Counted from the stretch's first letter, positions 35,119 through 46,743 are shown. The stretch is DNA of 64,000 bases from Phanerochaete sordida (GCA_019973155.2 BPQB01000004.1:930001-994000), one strand, 5' to 3'. Translations and numbers: made by a program. Notes: generated by a model from the sequence alone, not told the origin.

Positions 35119-35705
35119 TGTCGATGATGCAGGTCAAGTCACACTAGCGGAATGGTAGCGGTACGACCCTCGCCACAGCTTTGTAGATCGTTGATCCTAC
35201 AAATCAGGAAACATGCTATATAAGACGGCCTGCGCAGGAAACCAAGATGCTCGACGGACCGTGCTCAAGGATGGAGTCTCGAGGGTGATACAAGATCCTG
35301 GGGTGGAATGTCAGGGTCCTGAACGTGGACATGTGGGCAGCGGAGTTACGGCCCAATGAGACTGTGCTCGTTCCCAAGCACAATCGACATCGTACCTAGC
35401 AACAAGATCAGACACAGATCCACAAGTTATCTCGTAGAGCAAAGCAGCGAGGAATTGAACAAAAAATACTGGAAGAGATTGGCAGAGTACATCGACGTTG
35501 GAAAGCAAGAGCAACGGACACCGACTCGCTGCACTCGGCCGGCGGGGATGCCGCTAGACGCCAAAACCACGTTGTGGGCGTATGTGGGCGTCTCTCGGGC
35601 GTCTAGCGCTTGTGGCGGCTCTGCACCGACCACCTCCGTCCGGCTATCCCTTCGTAAATTTCAAGTCTTTGCTTCAGCTCGACGTTTACGTGCTCGCTCC
35701 TGGTG
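35119..35705. promoter_or_regulatory. Divergent promoter region between the LWE-motif gene and IKS1
   Basis: 587 bases between two opposite start codons. A TATATAAG at about 35216-35224 (CTTATATA on the minus strand) lies 100 bases from the minus-strand ATG. No further element could be named, and no gene lies inside. Confidence 0.45.
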
Positions 35706-38374
35706 ATGTCTGAAGAGGACCAGCCTCAAACTCCAGAAAGCTCCTTATTCGCCCTCGCCCCCCTCGAACCCGAATGGCGCACAATCTTGCATGCACCGAA
35801 CCAAGTCGTCCTCTATAATCCAACGTCACACGCGCTTTCAATTCGACAGCATCGCTCTGCGACTCCCCAGGGAATTATCAAGCGAACTTTGGAAGGGAGA
35901 TGTCCTTACTGTCACCGCGCATATCACAGCGACGACTCCTCGGAGGAAGAGGCAGAGCTTGAGCTGGTAGACGAAGATGTCGAGGACCATCCCCGCTCTC
36001 GCGTCCCCAACTACTTCCAACTGCTTCAAATGGCCAACGAGACTGGATCTGTTCCCCAAACGCCGACCCGAAATAGATCCTCTACACCCCCTCGTGCCAA
36101 TGCCCTTCCCCGCAGTCCTTCTCCTGACAGTCCGAGGAGTCCCCTGGGCGGCCAGTCATTTCGTGCGGATAACATGGCGGAAGGTTACTTTAAAACCTTC
36201 TTCCAAGAGGAGTGTCGCTTGGGCATGGGTGCGAACGGGAGTGTGTTTTTGTGTCAGGTAAGCCGCCATCGTGTGTGAAGTCACGTTTCGCTAAAGCAGC
36301 TATGCTTTCCAGCATATGCTTGACGGGAATTCTCTGGGTCCGTGCCTATTGTATATGTGATCTGGAACTCAGAGATTGATACGGCACTCTGGTCAGGACA
36401 TTTCGCGGTGAAGAAGATCGCCGTGGGCCAGTCACATTCCTACCTTTTGAATATTCTTCGAGAGGTACGTCTCAAGTATCAGATAGTAACTATCAAAGCC
36501 TTACGTCGTATGGCATGCAGGTTCGACTGCTGGAAAAGTTGCACCACCCAAATATCATACAGTATCACCACGCTTGGCTCGAAAGCTGCCAATTCTCACC
36601 ATTCGGCCCCAAAGTCCCCACATTACAGTGCGTACCTGAAGCGTCTTATTCCAGATCATACTTAATTTCTCCTTAGTATGCTAATGCAATGGGCGGAAGG
36701 CGGCAGTCTGGACGACTTCATCGACGTACGCCTAGGCCGCGCCTCGCCTGGCAGGATCGCCCACCTTCATCCCGTCTCGACACCTGTACCTGGCGCGTCG
36801 GACGGTCCCGCCCCGTCGAACCCTCTATCTCGCAGCGCGCGTATACGTGCGTTCCGCGCGATGCAGAAGGCGACACCAGAAGAACGCGAAAGGCTGCGCC
36901 AAGAAATGAACGGTGAGACGAATGGGCGGACACAAACAGATTGGAAACCGGTCCATTTGTTGAGTGCAGAAGAAGTTAAGAGCTTGTTCATGGATGTTGT
37001 CGAGGGATTGGCCTTCTTGGTGAGTGTGCCCGACGTCATTGAGGCGCGGAGAAGCTCAGATGTTACCCTAGCACGAGAAGTCTATCCTTCACCTGGATCT
37101 CAAGCCTGGCAACGTCTTGCTGACGTGGGACGAAGGCCGGCTCATGTACGTGTCTTACCCTATCTGGCTCCTTGTTTATGCTCACATACCCGCTACAGAC
37201 CGAAAGCCATGTTATCTGACTTCGGAACCTCCCAAGATATGCTCAACTCCCGACCCCGGTCTGGTAACACTGGCACGTACGTGCAGCTTCGAAGTCTTTT
37301 GTACTGACTGGTGCTAAAAGTGCTCTGGCTTAGACTTGAGTACGCGTCTCCTGAGTCACTCCCGACCACCTCGGGCGTTCTAGTTCAGGTCGACTCGAAA
37401 GCCGATATGTGGTCGCTTGGAATGATACTGCACAAGCTCTTGTTCTTCCGGCTTCCATATACGCACGCCACCGATAGTCCAGAGAAGATGGACTCGCGGT
37501 TTGACGGCAGAGAGGCGATGGATTTACTCGAGCGGGAGGTGCTCGATTATCCTGGGTGCGCCCTTCAATTCATTTGCACTCTGATGTTTATTTGACGTTT
37601 GAGCAGTTTCAAGTCCACTCCCTCCATGACTTCTGTATTTGGGTCGAGGCGTCTTCCCGTAGCCTTCTTGGTTCTCCTGGAGAATCTCCTGCATATCAAC
37701 CCCATTCTTCGCCCGACATCTGAACGAGTCTTGAGTGCTATCCGGGAGGGCAAGGTTCGTTCCTTCTCCCAACCATTCAAAGCGGCCGTACTGACTCGTG
37801 CGTAGCTCGACCCTGTACCCGTCGGCTCGAAACCGCGGGCGCCGCTCCAGACCTCGCTCGTCCGTGCCCCGCGCCGGGGAAGCTTCGAGGAGCGCGGACG
37901 CTCCCGCGGTCCGCGCGACGGAACACCGACTGAACTTCCGCTCTGGACAGAATCTGACTCGGTGCAAGAGACGTCTGGCGACGATGCCAAGGAGCCATTC
38001 CTTGGGCTTCCCGCGCCGTCTGAAGCGCGCAATAGTCCGCCCGAGTTCGAATACATGAAGTTGAAGGTGTGGAACCAGGAGTACCGCGTGACGAAGCGTA
38101 CTGCGATGGTTGCGCTCAAGCGTACAATCAAGTCTTTGCTGCTCGTCTGGAAGGTGCACCCCCTTCACCCTCGTTCAAAAACTCGTTCTGATCAAACGCC
38201 TCGCAGGTGCGCTCGGCGTCTGCGATGTATAGCGACCCATACGCCAACCACGGCATCGTCACTTGCGCTCTCGTGCTCGCCTTCATGGACACGTGGACAG
38301 AACGCCTCACTATGTCCATCATACTTGGCGCTGCGCATCTAGCTCTCGTGCGTCTTGCATACTGGTTACATTGA
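35706..38374 (+). CDS. IKS1: IKS1-type protein kinase
   Basis: A Ser/Thr kinase of the fungal IKS1 family, whose role is poorly known. The start at 35706 gives MSEEDQPQTPESSLFALAPL, then a family-type N-terminus: VVLYNPTSHALSI, a CPYCHRAYH zinc-like motif and VPNYFQLLQMANET. The kinase domain has LGMGANGSVFLCQ, FAVKKIAVGQS, LREVRLLEKLHHPNIIQYHH, a long insert after GGSLDDFIDVRLG, ILHLDLKPGNVLL and LSDFGTSQDM. Then come TGTLEYASPE and DMWSLGMILHKLLF. HLD replaces HRD, as is usual for this family. The C-terminus has two hydrophobic stretches (VTCALVLAFMDTW and MSIILGAAHLALVRLAYWL) suggesting membrane anchoring. About ten exons; the last begins at 38207 and the stop is at 38372-38374. Motif order leaves little doubt about the family. 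Confidence 0.88.
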
Positions 38375-38605
38375 TTTATCGTCGGACAGTTAGCGTTAGT
38401 TTCCGCTGCCGCACCCTCCCATATTTACATAACCACCGGATAACCGCCACAAAGGACATGCATTTAGCGATACCCTCCCTATCTCCATTGTATATATATC
38501 ATCTCATGCAATCGCGACTTACTATCTGTGTGCAGATTCAATTTACAGCTTACAATCACGCGCGATTTAGTTGTTTCGAAACCCGAGATTTATTACTTCC
38601 ACGTA

Positions 38606-39983
38606 TTACGCCTGCACCTTCACGCTCCCACCAAGCCCCAGCCCCCGAGGAGTGACCTTCTCGATGGCCTTCCTCCAGAACGAACTACCGGAGGTCGTGA
38701 GCGTGATGTCCAGCTCAGACAGCTGGGCAACGGCGCCCTGCGCGCTATCGTTAGGCGTCGCGGGACCCGCGCTCTCTACGCTCGCAAGGCTAGCGTCACT
38801 AGCCACGCTCGCCTCCGACAGGTCGCCGCCCTCGAACGGGCGCACACTCGTCTGCTCCGGCGCGGGCATGGGCCCGATCGCCATCGCAGGCGTGCGTGGG
38901 GGCGCAGGCGCGGCGACTCGGGGCCTGGTCGCCGGCTGCGCCTGCTCCACCGCACCTTTCGCCTTCCGCACGCGGAGGCCGCAGTGCGCGGCCGTCGCAC
39001 GCACGGCATCGGGACCGCGCGCGATCTCGACGTCGCTCATGAAAAACGTGTCGAGCTCGGCGACCGCCTGGCGCAGCTCGGGCAGCGTCATGCGTTGCTC
39101 GGGGTCGTAGGCGAAGACGCGGCGGAAGAGGGTGTTGGCGCCCTCCGAGATTGGGAGCATCTCCCGGAGGTAGTTCTCGTTCATCAGGAAGTCCATGAAG
39201 CAGTCGTCGGAAGACAACGCTTTGGTCCACGGTGTGCGACTGCTGATCATGTTCACGAGAATAACGCCAAGAGCCCAGACGTCGTTGGCCACGTTGGAGT
39301 ACGGCATGTAGCCGACCTCGCGACCGATGCACTCTGCGGAGGGAGATTAGAACTGGTCCGAATTGAAATGCGGAACGTGATTGCTTACCTGGACTCATAT
39401 AGAAGGAGCTACCACACCCAAAGGTGGTGCCGACTTTGCTGCCCGAGGCAAGGCCAAAGTCGCTCAGGTAGACCTCGGTGCCATCCTCACTGCTGAGGAT
39501 GTTCTCGGGTTTGAGGTCCCGATGGTAGATCTCGCGCGCGTGGCAAGCCTCTACCGCATCCAAGATCTGCAAGAACACCGACTTCGTTGCCGCGTCATTC
39601 CTGAAGAATCGCTTCTCATCGACGATCTTCCCGAACAAATCGCCACCTGGGCAAAAGTTCAGGACGATGTAGACGAACTCCTTGTCCTCGAACGAGTCGT
39701 GAAGGGTCACGACGTTCGGGTGGTCCGTCATGCGACGATGAGCAGCGACTTCCCGCCTCACCCGCTGGGCAGCACTGGAACTCAAGGTGTCCTTGCGGAG
39801 CACCTTAATGGCATACCGACGCGGGGTCCTCGGCGAATGGGAAACGGGGGAGTAACGCGTAGTGAGGTCGATGGCGCCGTAGACGACACCGTAAGTGCCC
39901 GACCCGAGCAGCTTCTTCAGCTGGTACCGGCCGTTTTGAATGACACGGCCAGTAAAGTCGGGCATGGTGCGACGAGCAGACAT
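38606..39983 (-). CDS. Ran1/Pat1-like Ser/Thr protein kinase (copy D)
   Basis: Exons 39983-39389 and 39333-38606 give 440 residues; the Met at 39965 (MPDFTGRVIQNGRYQL) is an alternative start closer to the sister kinases. Kinase features: LGSGTYGVVYGA, Lys in YAIKVL, Glu in RREVAAH, YHRDLKPEN, LSDFGLAS, FGCGSSFYMSPE and NDVWALGVILVNMI. The single 55-base intron splits the Glu of SPE. Of the five copies, the GCGSSFYMSPE and NDVWALG wording here seems the closest to fission yeast Ran1, judged by eye. The tail is Ala/Pro-rich, then ELDITLTTSGSSFWRKAIEK. A GCATAAAAGG TATA box lies at 40111-40120 on the minus strand. Confidence 0.88.
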
Positions 39984-40786
39984 GATGATAAGCAAAAGAA
40001 AGAAAGTGGGTGTGATAGAAGAGAAAAACAAAATCGTCAAGTGTGACCGGCGCACTTGAAGATGGGTGGATGAAGTAAAGATGAAGAGGTTCCAGGTCGC
40101 ACAAGTCCCTCCTTTTATGCGTTTACGTTGCTTTGGGTTGTTTGGCGTACTGCAAACGTCGGAAGGCTAGATTGGTGCCGGACTATGCTCAATGATGTGC
40201 GGGTCGCAATTTGGGCTGTTTCACAACTCGGACTCTGTCGGGGTAGCTGGCGGGGCCGAGGTCAAGCATTGACGGACTTTGAGGAGGAAGTCGCGACCTC
40301 CTCCCCGAGTTCCGAGCAAGCATGATCGACGGAGTAGATGTCACGTACTGTTACTATTCTTCGTTGTGTTTCAGACTGTATTTTCGCGGAGTGTCCTGTC
40401 GAGTGGCCGCTGCTGCCGCCAACGACGCTCGTCGCATCGTTAGCAGCTCGTTCTGCTTGAAAGAAGTATTTCGGGCCACGCCAGCTCTCAGATCTCTTAA
40501 ATCATCATGTAGCCTGTAAATGTGAAGGATATTAGCAAAACGCAGGCGGGCGATATTCGCAGAGCGAGAGGTTCAAGGTCAAGAGCGGATGACCAAATCC
40601 GGCATGCCGAACAATTGTGGCGTGCCGACGGCAAAGTCCGATCCAGCGTCTGACAGACACCGTCGACGCCGTCGTAAACGACGAGCAGCACACGAAAGAG
40701 AGCACGCGCAGATCAACACTAGGGTAATTTTTGTGTTTGAACCGACCAGCGGTATATTATGTTGTACATCTTAGCCATGTCCAAAC
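39984..40786. other. Intergenic region between kinases D and E
   Basis: Contains the kinase D promoter (GCATAAAAGG at 40111-40120 on the minus strand) and the 3' flank of kinase E. No gene recognised in the remaining sequence. Confidence 0.5.
40111..40120 (-). promoter_or_regulatory. TATA box of kinase D
   Basis: The minus strand reads GCATAAAAGG, 128 bases before the ATG at 39983. The same ten bases are the centre of the 15-base region shared by kinases C and E. Confidence 0.6.
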
Positions 40787-42264
40787 TTATGCAGCCACAC
40801 TGAAGAGTCGCTTCAGGTGACGACGGACGCCCAGTCGACTCGACCCCCTCAAGCCCTTCTTCCCAGCGAAACCAGCTGCCGAAGTCGACGCCCCTGAGGC
40901 CATGGACGAAGAGCCCGACACCGTGTAGTATGATGACGATGACGTCGACGTCGACAGCGACTTCTTGCAGCTCGGCACATCGACTGTGGAGATGTTCGTC
41001 TTTGCGGGCTGAGAAGCGGGCTCGACGCAGATGTCAGGGATGGCAGGAGTGACGGGGGCGAGCGAGGAAGATGTCGACGAGGACATGGTGGAGCCGAGAG
41101 GTGCGTGAACAAGCTGCCTCGCCTTTGCCATCTCCATGCGACCCTCCTCGACGGCAAGCAGCGACGCCGAGTGGAGGCCGTTCGAATGCTCGTCAGAGTC
41201 ATCCGAATCGTCCTCGAGCGAGTTGAAGTCGGAGTCGTCAGAAGACGAGAAGTCCTCGTAGACGGTCGACGGCTCGTCCGAGCGGCGGTAATGGCTGGCA
41301 ACCTTCTGCAGGTGCTCCTCGCTCGCGGCAATCTCTTCCTCGCTCATCCACCACTCCTCGACCCCAAGGACCAGCTCTCGGAGCTCCTCCAGGCTGATGG
41401 AATCCTCCTCGTTTTCCGTGAAGATGCGCTGGCAGACATACGCCGCTTCCTTCGAGATCGGAAGTGTGTAGCGCAGGAAGTCGGGCGAGCAGAGGTACGA
41501 CTGGTAGTAGTCGTTCTCCAGGGTCGCATGCGACCACGGGCCCGTGCCGGCCAGCATGTGAACAAGGATTACACCGACAGCCCAGATGTCGTTGCGACGA
41601 AGGCTGTATGGCCGACCTTCGCCGTTGATATCGTTACATTCTGATAATTGACGGACTTGGTCAGCGACAGCTTCAACAAGAAACTCCGTCCTTTCGACTT
41701 ACCTGGGCTGCGGTAATTCTGGGTACCGACATGGTAGCTGGTGGACTGCGTCTTCCCAGTCGCGAGCCCGAAGTCCGCGAGGAAGACATCCTGGCTGTCG
41801 GAGCTTATGAGGATGTTCGCGGGCTTTAGGTCACGATGGTACACGCCCTGCTCGTGGCAATGGGCTAGGGCATCGACGATCTGCACGAAGGCCCGCTTGA
41901 GCAGGTCCCCGCGGCGCCAGAAGAGGCGCTTGACGTGGATCGCCTTCCAGAGGTCGCCGCCGGCGCAGTAGTCGAGCACCGTGTACGTGTAGTCCGCGTC
42001 CTCCCACCAGGTCTTCACCGTCACGATGTGCGGGTGCGAATGCACGAGGGCCTGGTAGCGCACCTCGCGCTTGCAGAGCTCCGCGGCGCGGAGGTGCATG
42101 ACCTTCACCGCGAGGATCGCCGACGACTTCTCGCGAAGGTCGCGCGCACGGTAGACTGCGCCGAAGGTACCGTGACCCAGGCAGTCGAGTAGCTGGATGC
42201 GGCCGTCGTCGACGACGCGGCACTCGAGACCGGTGACGGCCATGGACTTGACATTATGAGGCAT
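40787..42264 (-). CDS. Ran1/Pat1-like Ser/Thr protein kinase (copy E)
   Basis: Exons 42264-41703 and 41640-40787 (62-base intron inside the SPE Glu codon) give 471 residues. Kinase features: GHGTFGAVYRA, Lys in LAVKVM, Glu in KREVRYQ, YHRDLKPAN, LADFGLATG, YRSPE and NDIWAVG. The C-terminal region is acidic (YEDFSSSDDSDFNSLEDDSD), then Ser-rich (SLSTSTSSSSYYTVSGSSS), and ends GVRRHLKRLFSVAA, which parallels GVRQKLRRLFTLQA of copy C. The start at 42264 (MPHNVKSMAVTGLE) was chosen because it follows the TATA region by about 100 bases; an upstream in-frame Met at 42495 lies beyond the TATA box and is rejected. Catalytic residues are intact. Confidence 0.88.
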
Positions 42265-42368
42265 TTTAAGCGAATGTAGTGAAGTAACCAGTACTTGGTG
42301 TGTGTGTTGAACTTCCAGAGTTCGTGGTGCAAAGACAAAATGTGATAGGATTTCCCCACCCTCCTGCC

Positions 42369-42383
42369 CGCCTTTTATGCCTG
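42369..42383 (-). promoter_or_regulatory. TATA region of kinase E, identical to that of kinase C
   Basis: The minus strand reads CAGGCATAAAAGGCG, 104 bases before the ATG at 42264. See the matching element at 15940-15954. Confidence 0.65.
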
Positions 42384-42756
42384 CTACACAGCCCTCGAGG
42401 CGTCGATCGCCCCCGCCGTTTGCGACGCTACCCGCACCCTCCGACGCGTGACGGCGGAAGCTGTTACGGCGCGGAGTCACGACCGAAGCTGTCACGGTCT
42501 CGATTCGAACGGCGTCGTCGTCGCCGGCGAGGCATCGCTGAAAATGTACACGAAATTCTCGGAAATAATGCGTGGGCCTGTTTCACACAACGATCAGACT
42601 TTTTTCTAATTTACACCCTCAGAGGCGGGTGCGGTTACTCGAGAACCCACTGGGATCGCGGCAGGCAAGGCTGCACGATGGACTTAGTAGATTTCGCACT
42701 GTAACAATAGGGATTTGTAGCAACTACAGCAGAGAGTGTGCCCACTAGATACTTCT
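42384..42756. other. Intergenic region upstream of kinase E
   Basis: Promoter side of kinase E and 3' flank of the SET/MYND gene. No gene or repeat was recognised. Confidence 0.45.
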
Positions 42757-45009
42757 CTAACGAGACTTGGATGCTGCTGCTTGAGCCAGCCGCGCATCCT
42801 CGAGCGCGTTCTTGACACCCTCAGTCCAGACGCCCAGCTCCTTCTCCAGCTGCACGAGCGTGTCTCTGACCTCCCTCCCCAGCTGGCCCCCCTCGTTCGC
42901 CTTCCCAAAGCCGACAAGCAGCTCGCTCCGCGCCTGCACGAGCGTCTGGTACGCGAGCTTGAGCCGCGCCGCGCCGTGCGGCGGGAACTGGCCCCGCTCG
43001 TCGGCCGGCGTGGGCGGGCTCGGCTCGTCGACCGCGAGCAGCTTGCCCAGCTCCGCCATCGCGACGGCGCGCACGGGGTGCCCGAACGGCAGGATGCCGC
43101 CGACGCCTGTATTGTACTTCGCCGCGGCGCGGACCGTCTCGTCGAGTGCGTCTTGCGGCGTGTCTGGGCCCAGCTCCGAGACGAGCAGCTCCTGGTGCAG
43201 GCGCGACATCGCGAGCAGGGGGTGGCATGTCGGCATCAGCCCCGCTGAGGTGAGGATGGGTATTATATTCGTCGTCAGTTGCTTAGCCTTGGCTGGGTCT
43301 TGACCGAAAGTCAGTAAATGCTGGCGGTGATATAGGTGGCGCTTGCCTTTGAACTGAAGGCTTGTGGCTTTATCGAGAGCCTCCTGTCCAATACGCACTG
43401 CATCGAGGACGGCATCTACTTGTGTGACAGCGGCCTTGCACTGCAGACACCGCGTGATAGGATCCTCTGGTAATATCATTAGATGAGAGCAGTGTTTGAG
43501 TTCCAGCGTTGAAATCTACCTTCCGTCGGAAGCTGGCATGTCCCGCCACATGATTTAGGACAGCGCATAGAGGTGCGGACGTCTGTAGGACCTGTACTCG
43601 TGCATGCAGAGCACTTGCAGTCGAAGTTGTATGTCTCCTTCAAGGCAGCCTGGCGCAGCTCCTTCGGGAGGATTACGTCGACATATGCAGTAACGATCTA
43701 AGTAGTCGAACTCGTGAGTTAGCTTTGCGGGCTTCAAATATCTAGCACGCTTACCTCTTCACCCTGGGAAATGGGGCGCAGTGCAATGAGCTGCATCTGA
43801 GGCTCCTTCGTGGCGTCTTTCGAGGAGCGAGGGAATACGATGACCGCGTTGGGATCGCAAGAGTGATTCGTCAGAGCCATCGCAGGCGAGATGCAGATAC
43901 CAATCGGAGAAAGGGTGTAGGATGTCAGAGTGAAAGTGTTTGTCGTGAACTGCACACACACGGCGTCAGAAGAATGGCGGATTACCTCGGATAGGACGAC
44001 GACTCACCCTTGAAATGAGATCGACTAGATCCCCTGCTGAGTGTAGTCCGAACGACGCGAGGTCAGAAGGGCCAGATGCGCCAATGTAACGCACGACCGA
44101 GTGTGCCAGATGCGTGTGCGACTCAAATTGAGATGGCTGCAAGGAACCCCTATCTACCGCTCAGTAAGTAGATGGCATTGGCCTTGTGGGGGAGTCGACA
44201 GCTTACGAGACTGAAGCAGGCTCAATTCTTTCGTCTACAGCATACGGTTAGCAGCGTAGCCTTCAATTGGGATGGCGCTGCTTACCCATTGACTGTCTAC
44301 CCCCTTCTTTTGGATGTTGAAGAGGATGCGACCAAGGCAGCGTACAGCGTCCGGAGGAGTGGCGACGTCCTGCGAGGGCGCCGCGGACGCCCATCGCTGT
44401 AGTGCCTGACACTCCGTCTTATGGAGAGCCCAGTCGCTGTTTTGGCATGCCTGGAGTGACTACACTTCAGCGGGGCGGGAATATATGATATTAATGACCG
44501 AATGCTTACCGCGTTGCAGTATCGCGTCACACGACATCCGGTGCATCGCCTCAGGCCAGTTTCGGGCGCCGGCCCTGCGCAGTTGGAGCAATAATAGCCC
44601 AGCTGCGAAGTAGACAGGACAGCCACGCGTGGTTTTACAGAAAGTAGTATAGCCCCTGCGTGGACGGATCAGCATCGTCCGATATACATGCAACGACGTC
44701 CTCACCTGGCGCAAACGCTTGTTTCGCGTAGAGACCTCGCCCCTTGTCTTGAGACTTACGGACCTCTAAGGTCTCGGGTAATTTGATAGGGATATCGGGG
44801 ATGACAAGTGGCTTGTCTCCCAATTCAACTGAGCGTGAGGATGATGTAGAAGCTGTTTGCGGCTCTGACGCGTCCGTTTCGACTTCGGGAACCGTGTGGG
44901 CATCGTGTACATTTTCAGACTCTTCTTGAGTGTCCGATATCTTTGATTTTGCGACGAAAGATTTCGACTCCTTCGATTTACGAGCAGAGCGGAGGTCAGC
45001 AAACGACAT
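42757..45009 (-). CDS. SET and MYND domain protein (SMYD-type lysine methyltransferase)
   Basis: Transfers methyl groups from S-adenosylmethionine to lysine on histones or other proteins. The start at 45009 gives MSFADLRSARKSKESKSFVA. After a Ser/Thr-rich region come the SET N-part (KSQDKGRGLYAKQAFAPGED), the MYND zinc finger (YYCSNCAGPAPETGLRRCTG, CRVTRYC, CQNSDWALHKTEC), the SET core (GICISPAMALTNHSCDPNAV, GEEVLTAY) and a post-SET Cys cluster (FDCKCSAC, with CPKSCGGTC after it). A helical C-terminal domain follows (ALDKATSLQF, HPLLAMSRLHQELLVSELG), ending ARLAQAAASKSR. The split SET domain with MYND insert is the SMYD layout. Many short introns were seen; several borders are not fixed. The NHSCDPN motif is complete, so it should be active. 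Confidence 0.88.
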
Positions 45010-45458
45010 CGTAGGCTGCAGAAAAAACAATCAGCTCCGCGCAATGCTAGATCCGGGTGCACGCACCAGGTAGGGTTCGAGGTATTTGTAAGCTTTGAGT
45101 GTAAAGATACTCACTGTAATTTGTTTGGTGAGAGAGGCAGCAAACGGCAGGTGAAGGCGCGTTGCAAAGAGTAACTTCGATATTCTCGGAGGATCTAGTG
45201 TACAAATATGCACAAACAAAGACCGCCTCCACCTGACGTTGGATCTCCTCCTTCGTCTGTTGCAGGAAAACCTACGCGACGCGTACTACGCACTCTGAAG
45301 AAATAGAATTGCAGCTTCTCATGTTTATTGAAATATTTGCAAGACCCAGGTGTCTGTCCTTGCAGAGGGTCATGGTCGGCCGCGACCGTGACGTCATTCA
45401 CGGCCCGAGTTTCAGGACGGACTCCCAGGCGAATCCTACCTGTTTCTCGTCGACGACC
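45010..45458. other. Divergent promoter region between the SET/MYND and glutathione transferase genes
   Basis: 449 bases between two opposite start codons. No element or gene recognised. Confidence 0.4.
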
Positions 45459-46648
45459 ATGTCTAACAAGAACGACACTGGGAAGGCTTATCATCTGAAG
45501 TGTACGGGAGACGCACTGCGCACGGCAGATGCACACAGCGCTCCATCCGACTGGACGCTATTCGGCAGCTGCTTCTGCCCGTTCGTGCAGCGCGTCTGGG
45601 TCGCACTCGAGTATTTTGGCATGGATTACCATGTAAGCTATTCGAATATAGAGCATACCTCATACTAATAGTCCTCAGTACTGTGCGTACTGGAACAGGT
45701 CCTCTATGGTCCAATCTGACGCACGGATGGCAGACGAGGTCGACCCGTACAAGAAGCCGCCCGAGCTACTCGAGGTCTCACCGAAGGGCTTGGTCCCAGC
45801 TCTCAAATTCAACAACCTCGAGACGCCGAGATCTCTGAACGAGAGCATAGTGATTTTAGAGTATCTCGAAGAGTAGGGCAGGCAAGCTCTGAAGGCGCCG
45901 TGATCGCTGACCATGGTGTAGTGTCGCAACTGTTCAGAAGAAAGGGAGCCTCTTGCCCCCGATATCAGACCCATGTACGTCCACTTGTGTACAAGAATCG
46001 TCATAATATCTGACATAAATCTTCCATGGACAGACGCACGCGCCCTAATGCGTCTCCAAGCGGACCACATCAACCGTAACCTCGTACCAGCGTTCTACAG
46101 ATATCTGCAAGCTCAAGAGCCGGGTATGTCTCCAACCCTGACACTACCAACGTCCATAGCCAACCATACGTAGAGAAGCAGATTGAAGGGGGTAGAGAGT
46201 TCATCTCTGCAATCGAAGGTCTTGTGAAGCTCTTCGAGAGAGCCGCTGCGGAGACGAATACAGACGTCGGACTGTGGAAAGAGGGCGGCAAGCTGAGTCT
46301 TGCAGACGTCATGGCAGGGCCTTGTACGAACTCAGTTCCATTTCCTGCGGGTCGTGGTGCTCATGCTACGATAGGGCTTTTCCGCGCAACTCACGTTCTC
46401 GTTCACTATCGTGGGTTTACCCTGCCCGAGGACGCCAAATTCCGGGCTTACATCGATCGACTTGTGAGCCACCCGGCCTTCAAGAGCACTTGCAGCACCG
46501 AGGAACTCTACCTGGAGAGCTACGAGAGGTATGCTTCCTCTTGCCTACCCATGATGTGTGCTAATGGAAGCTTTTCAGATACGCATACAATCGCCCAAAC
46601 ACGAGCCAAGTCGCAAACGCTATTAATTCAGGTAGAGGCTTGCCTTGA
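45459..46648 (+). CDS. Glutathione S-transferase, omega-like
   Basis: Conjugates or reduces substrates with glutathione in the cytosol, in detoxification. The start at 45459 gives MSNKNDTGKAYHLKCTGDAL. The thioredoxin-like N-domain has LFGSCFCPFVQRVWVALEYF, where the Cys of CPF is the expected omega-type catalytic residue. YYEVDPYKKPPELLEVSPKG, then LVPALKF and LNESIVILEYLE, completes it. The helical C-domain has ARALMRLQADHINRNLVPAF, LSLADVMAGP and LFRATHVLVHYRGF. To read YYEVDPYKKP in frame, a 4-base exon TACT (45679-45682) between introns 45633-45678 and 45683-45733 is needed. The last exon ends INSGRGLP, stop at 46646-46648. Several other introns are present. It is convergent with the hydrolase gene, 95 bases away. 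Confidence 0.88.
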
Positions 46649-46743
46649 GATACAACAGATGGATAGGGAAAAGCTACAGGGGTATCGTGAGAATAGCCAA
46701 GAAGTCCGTCATTATACGAAATAAACCAAAGAGACCGATGAAG

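Noticed and set aside
42265..42495. Longer N-terminus for kinase E from an upstream Met at 42495
   Set aside because: It would place the start upstream of the TATA region and adds sequence not seen in the sister kinases.
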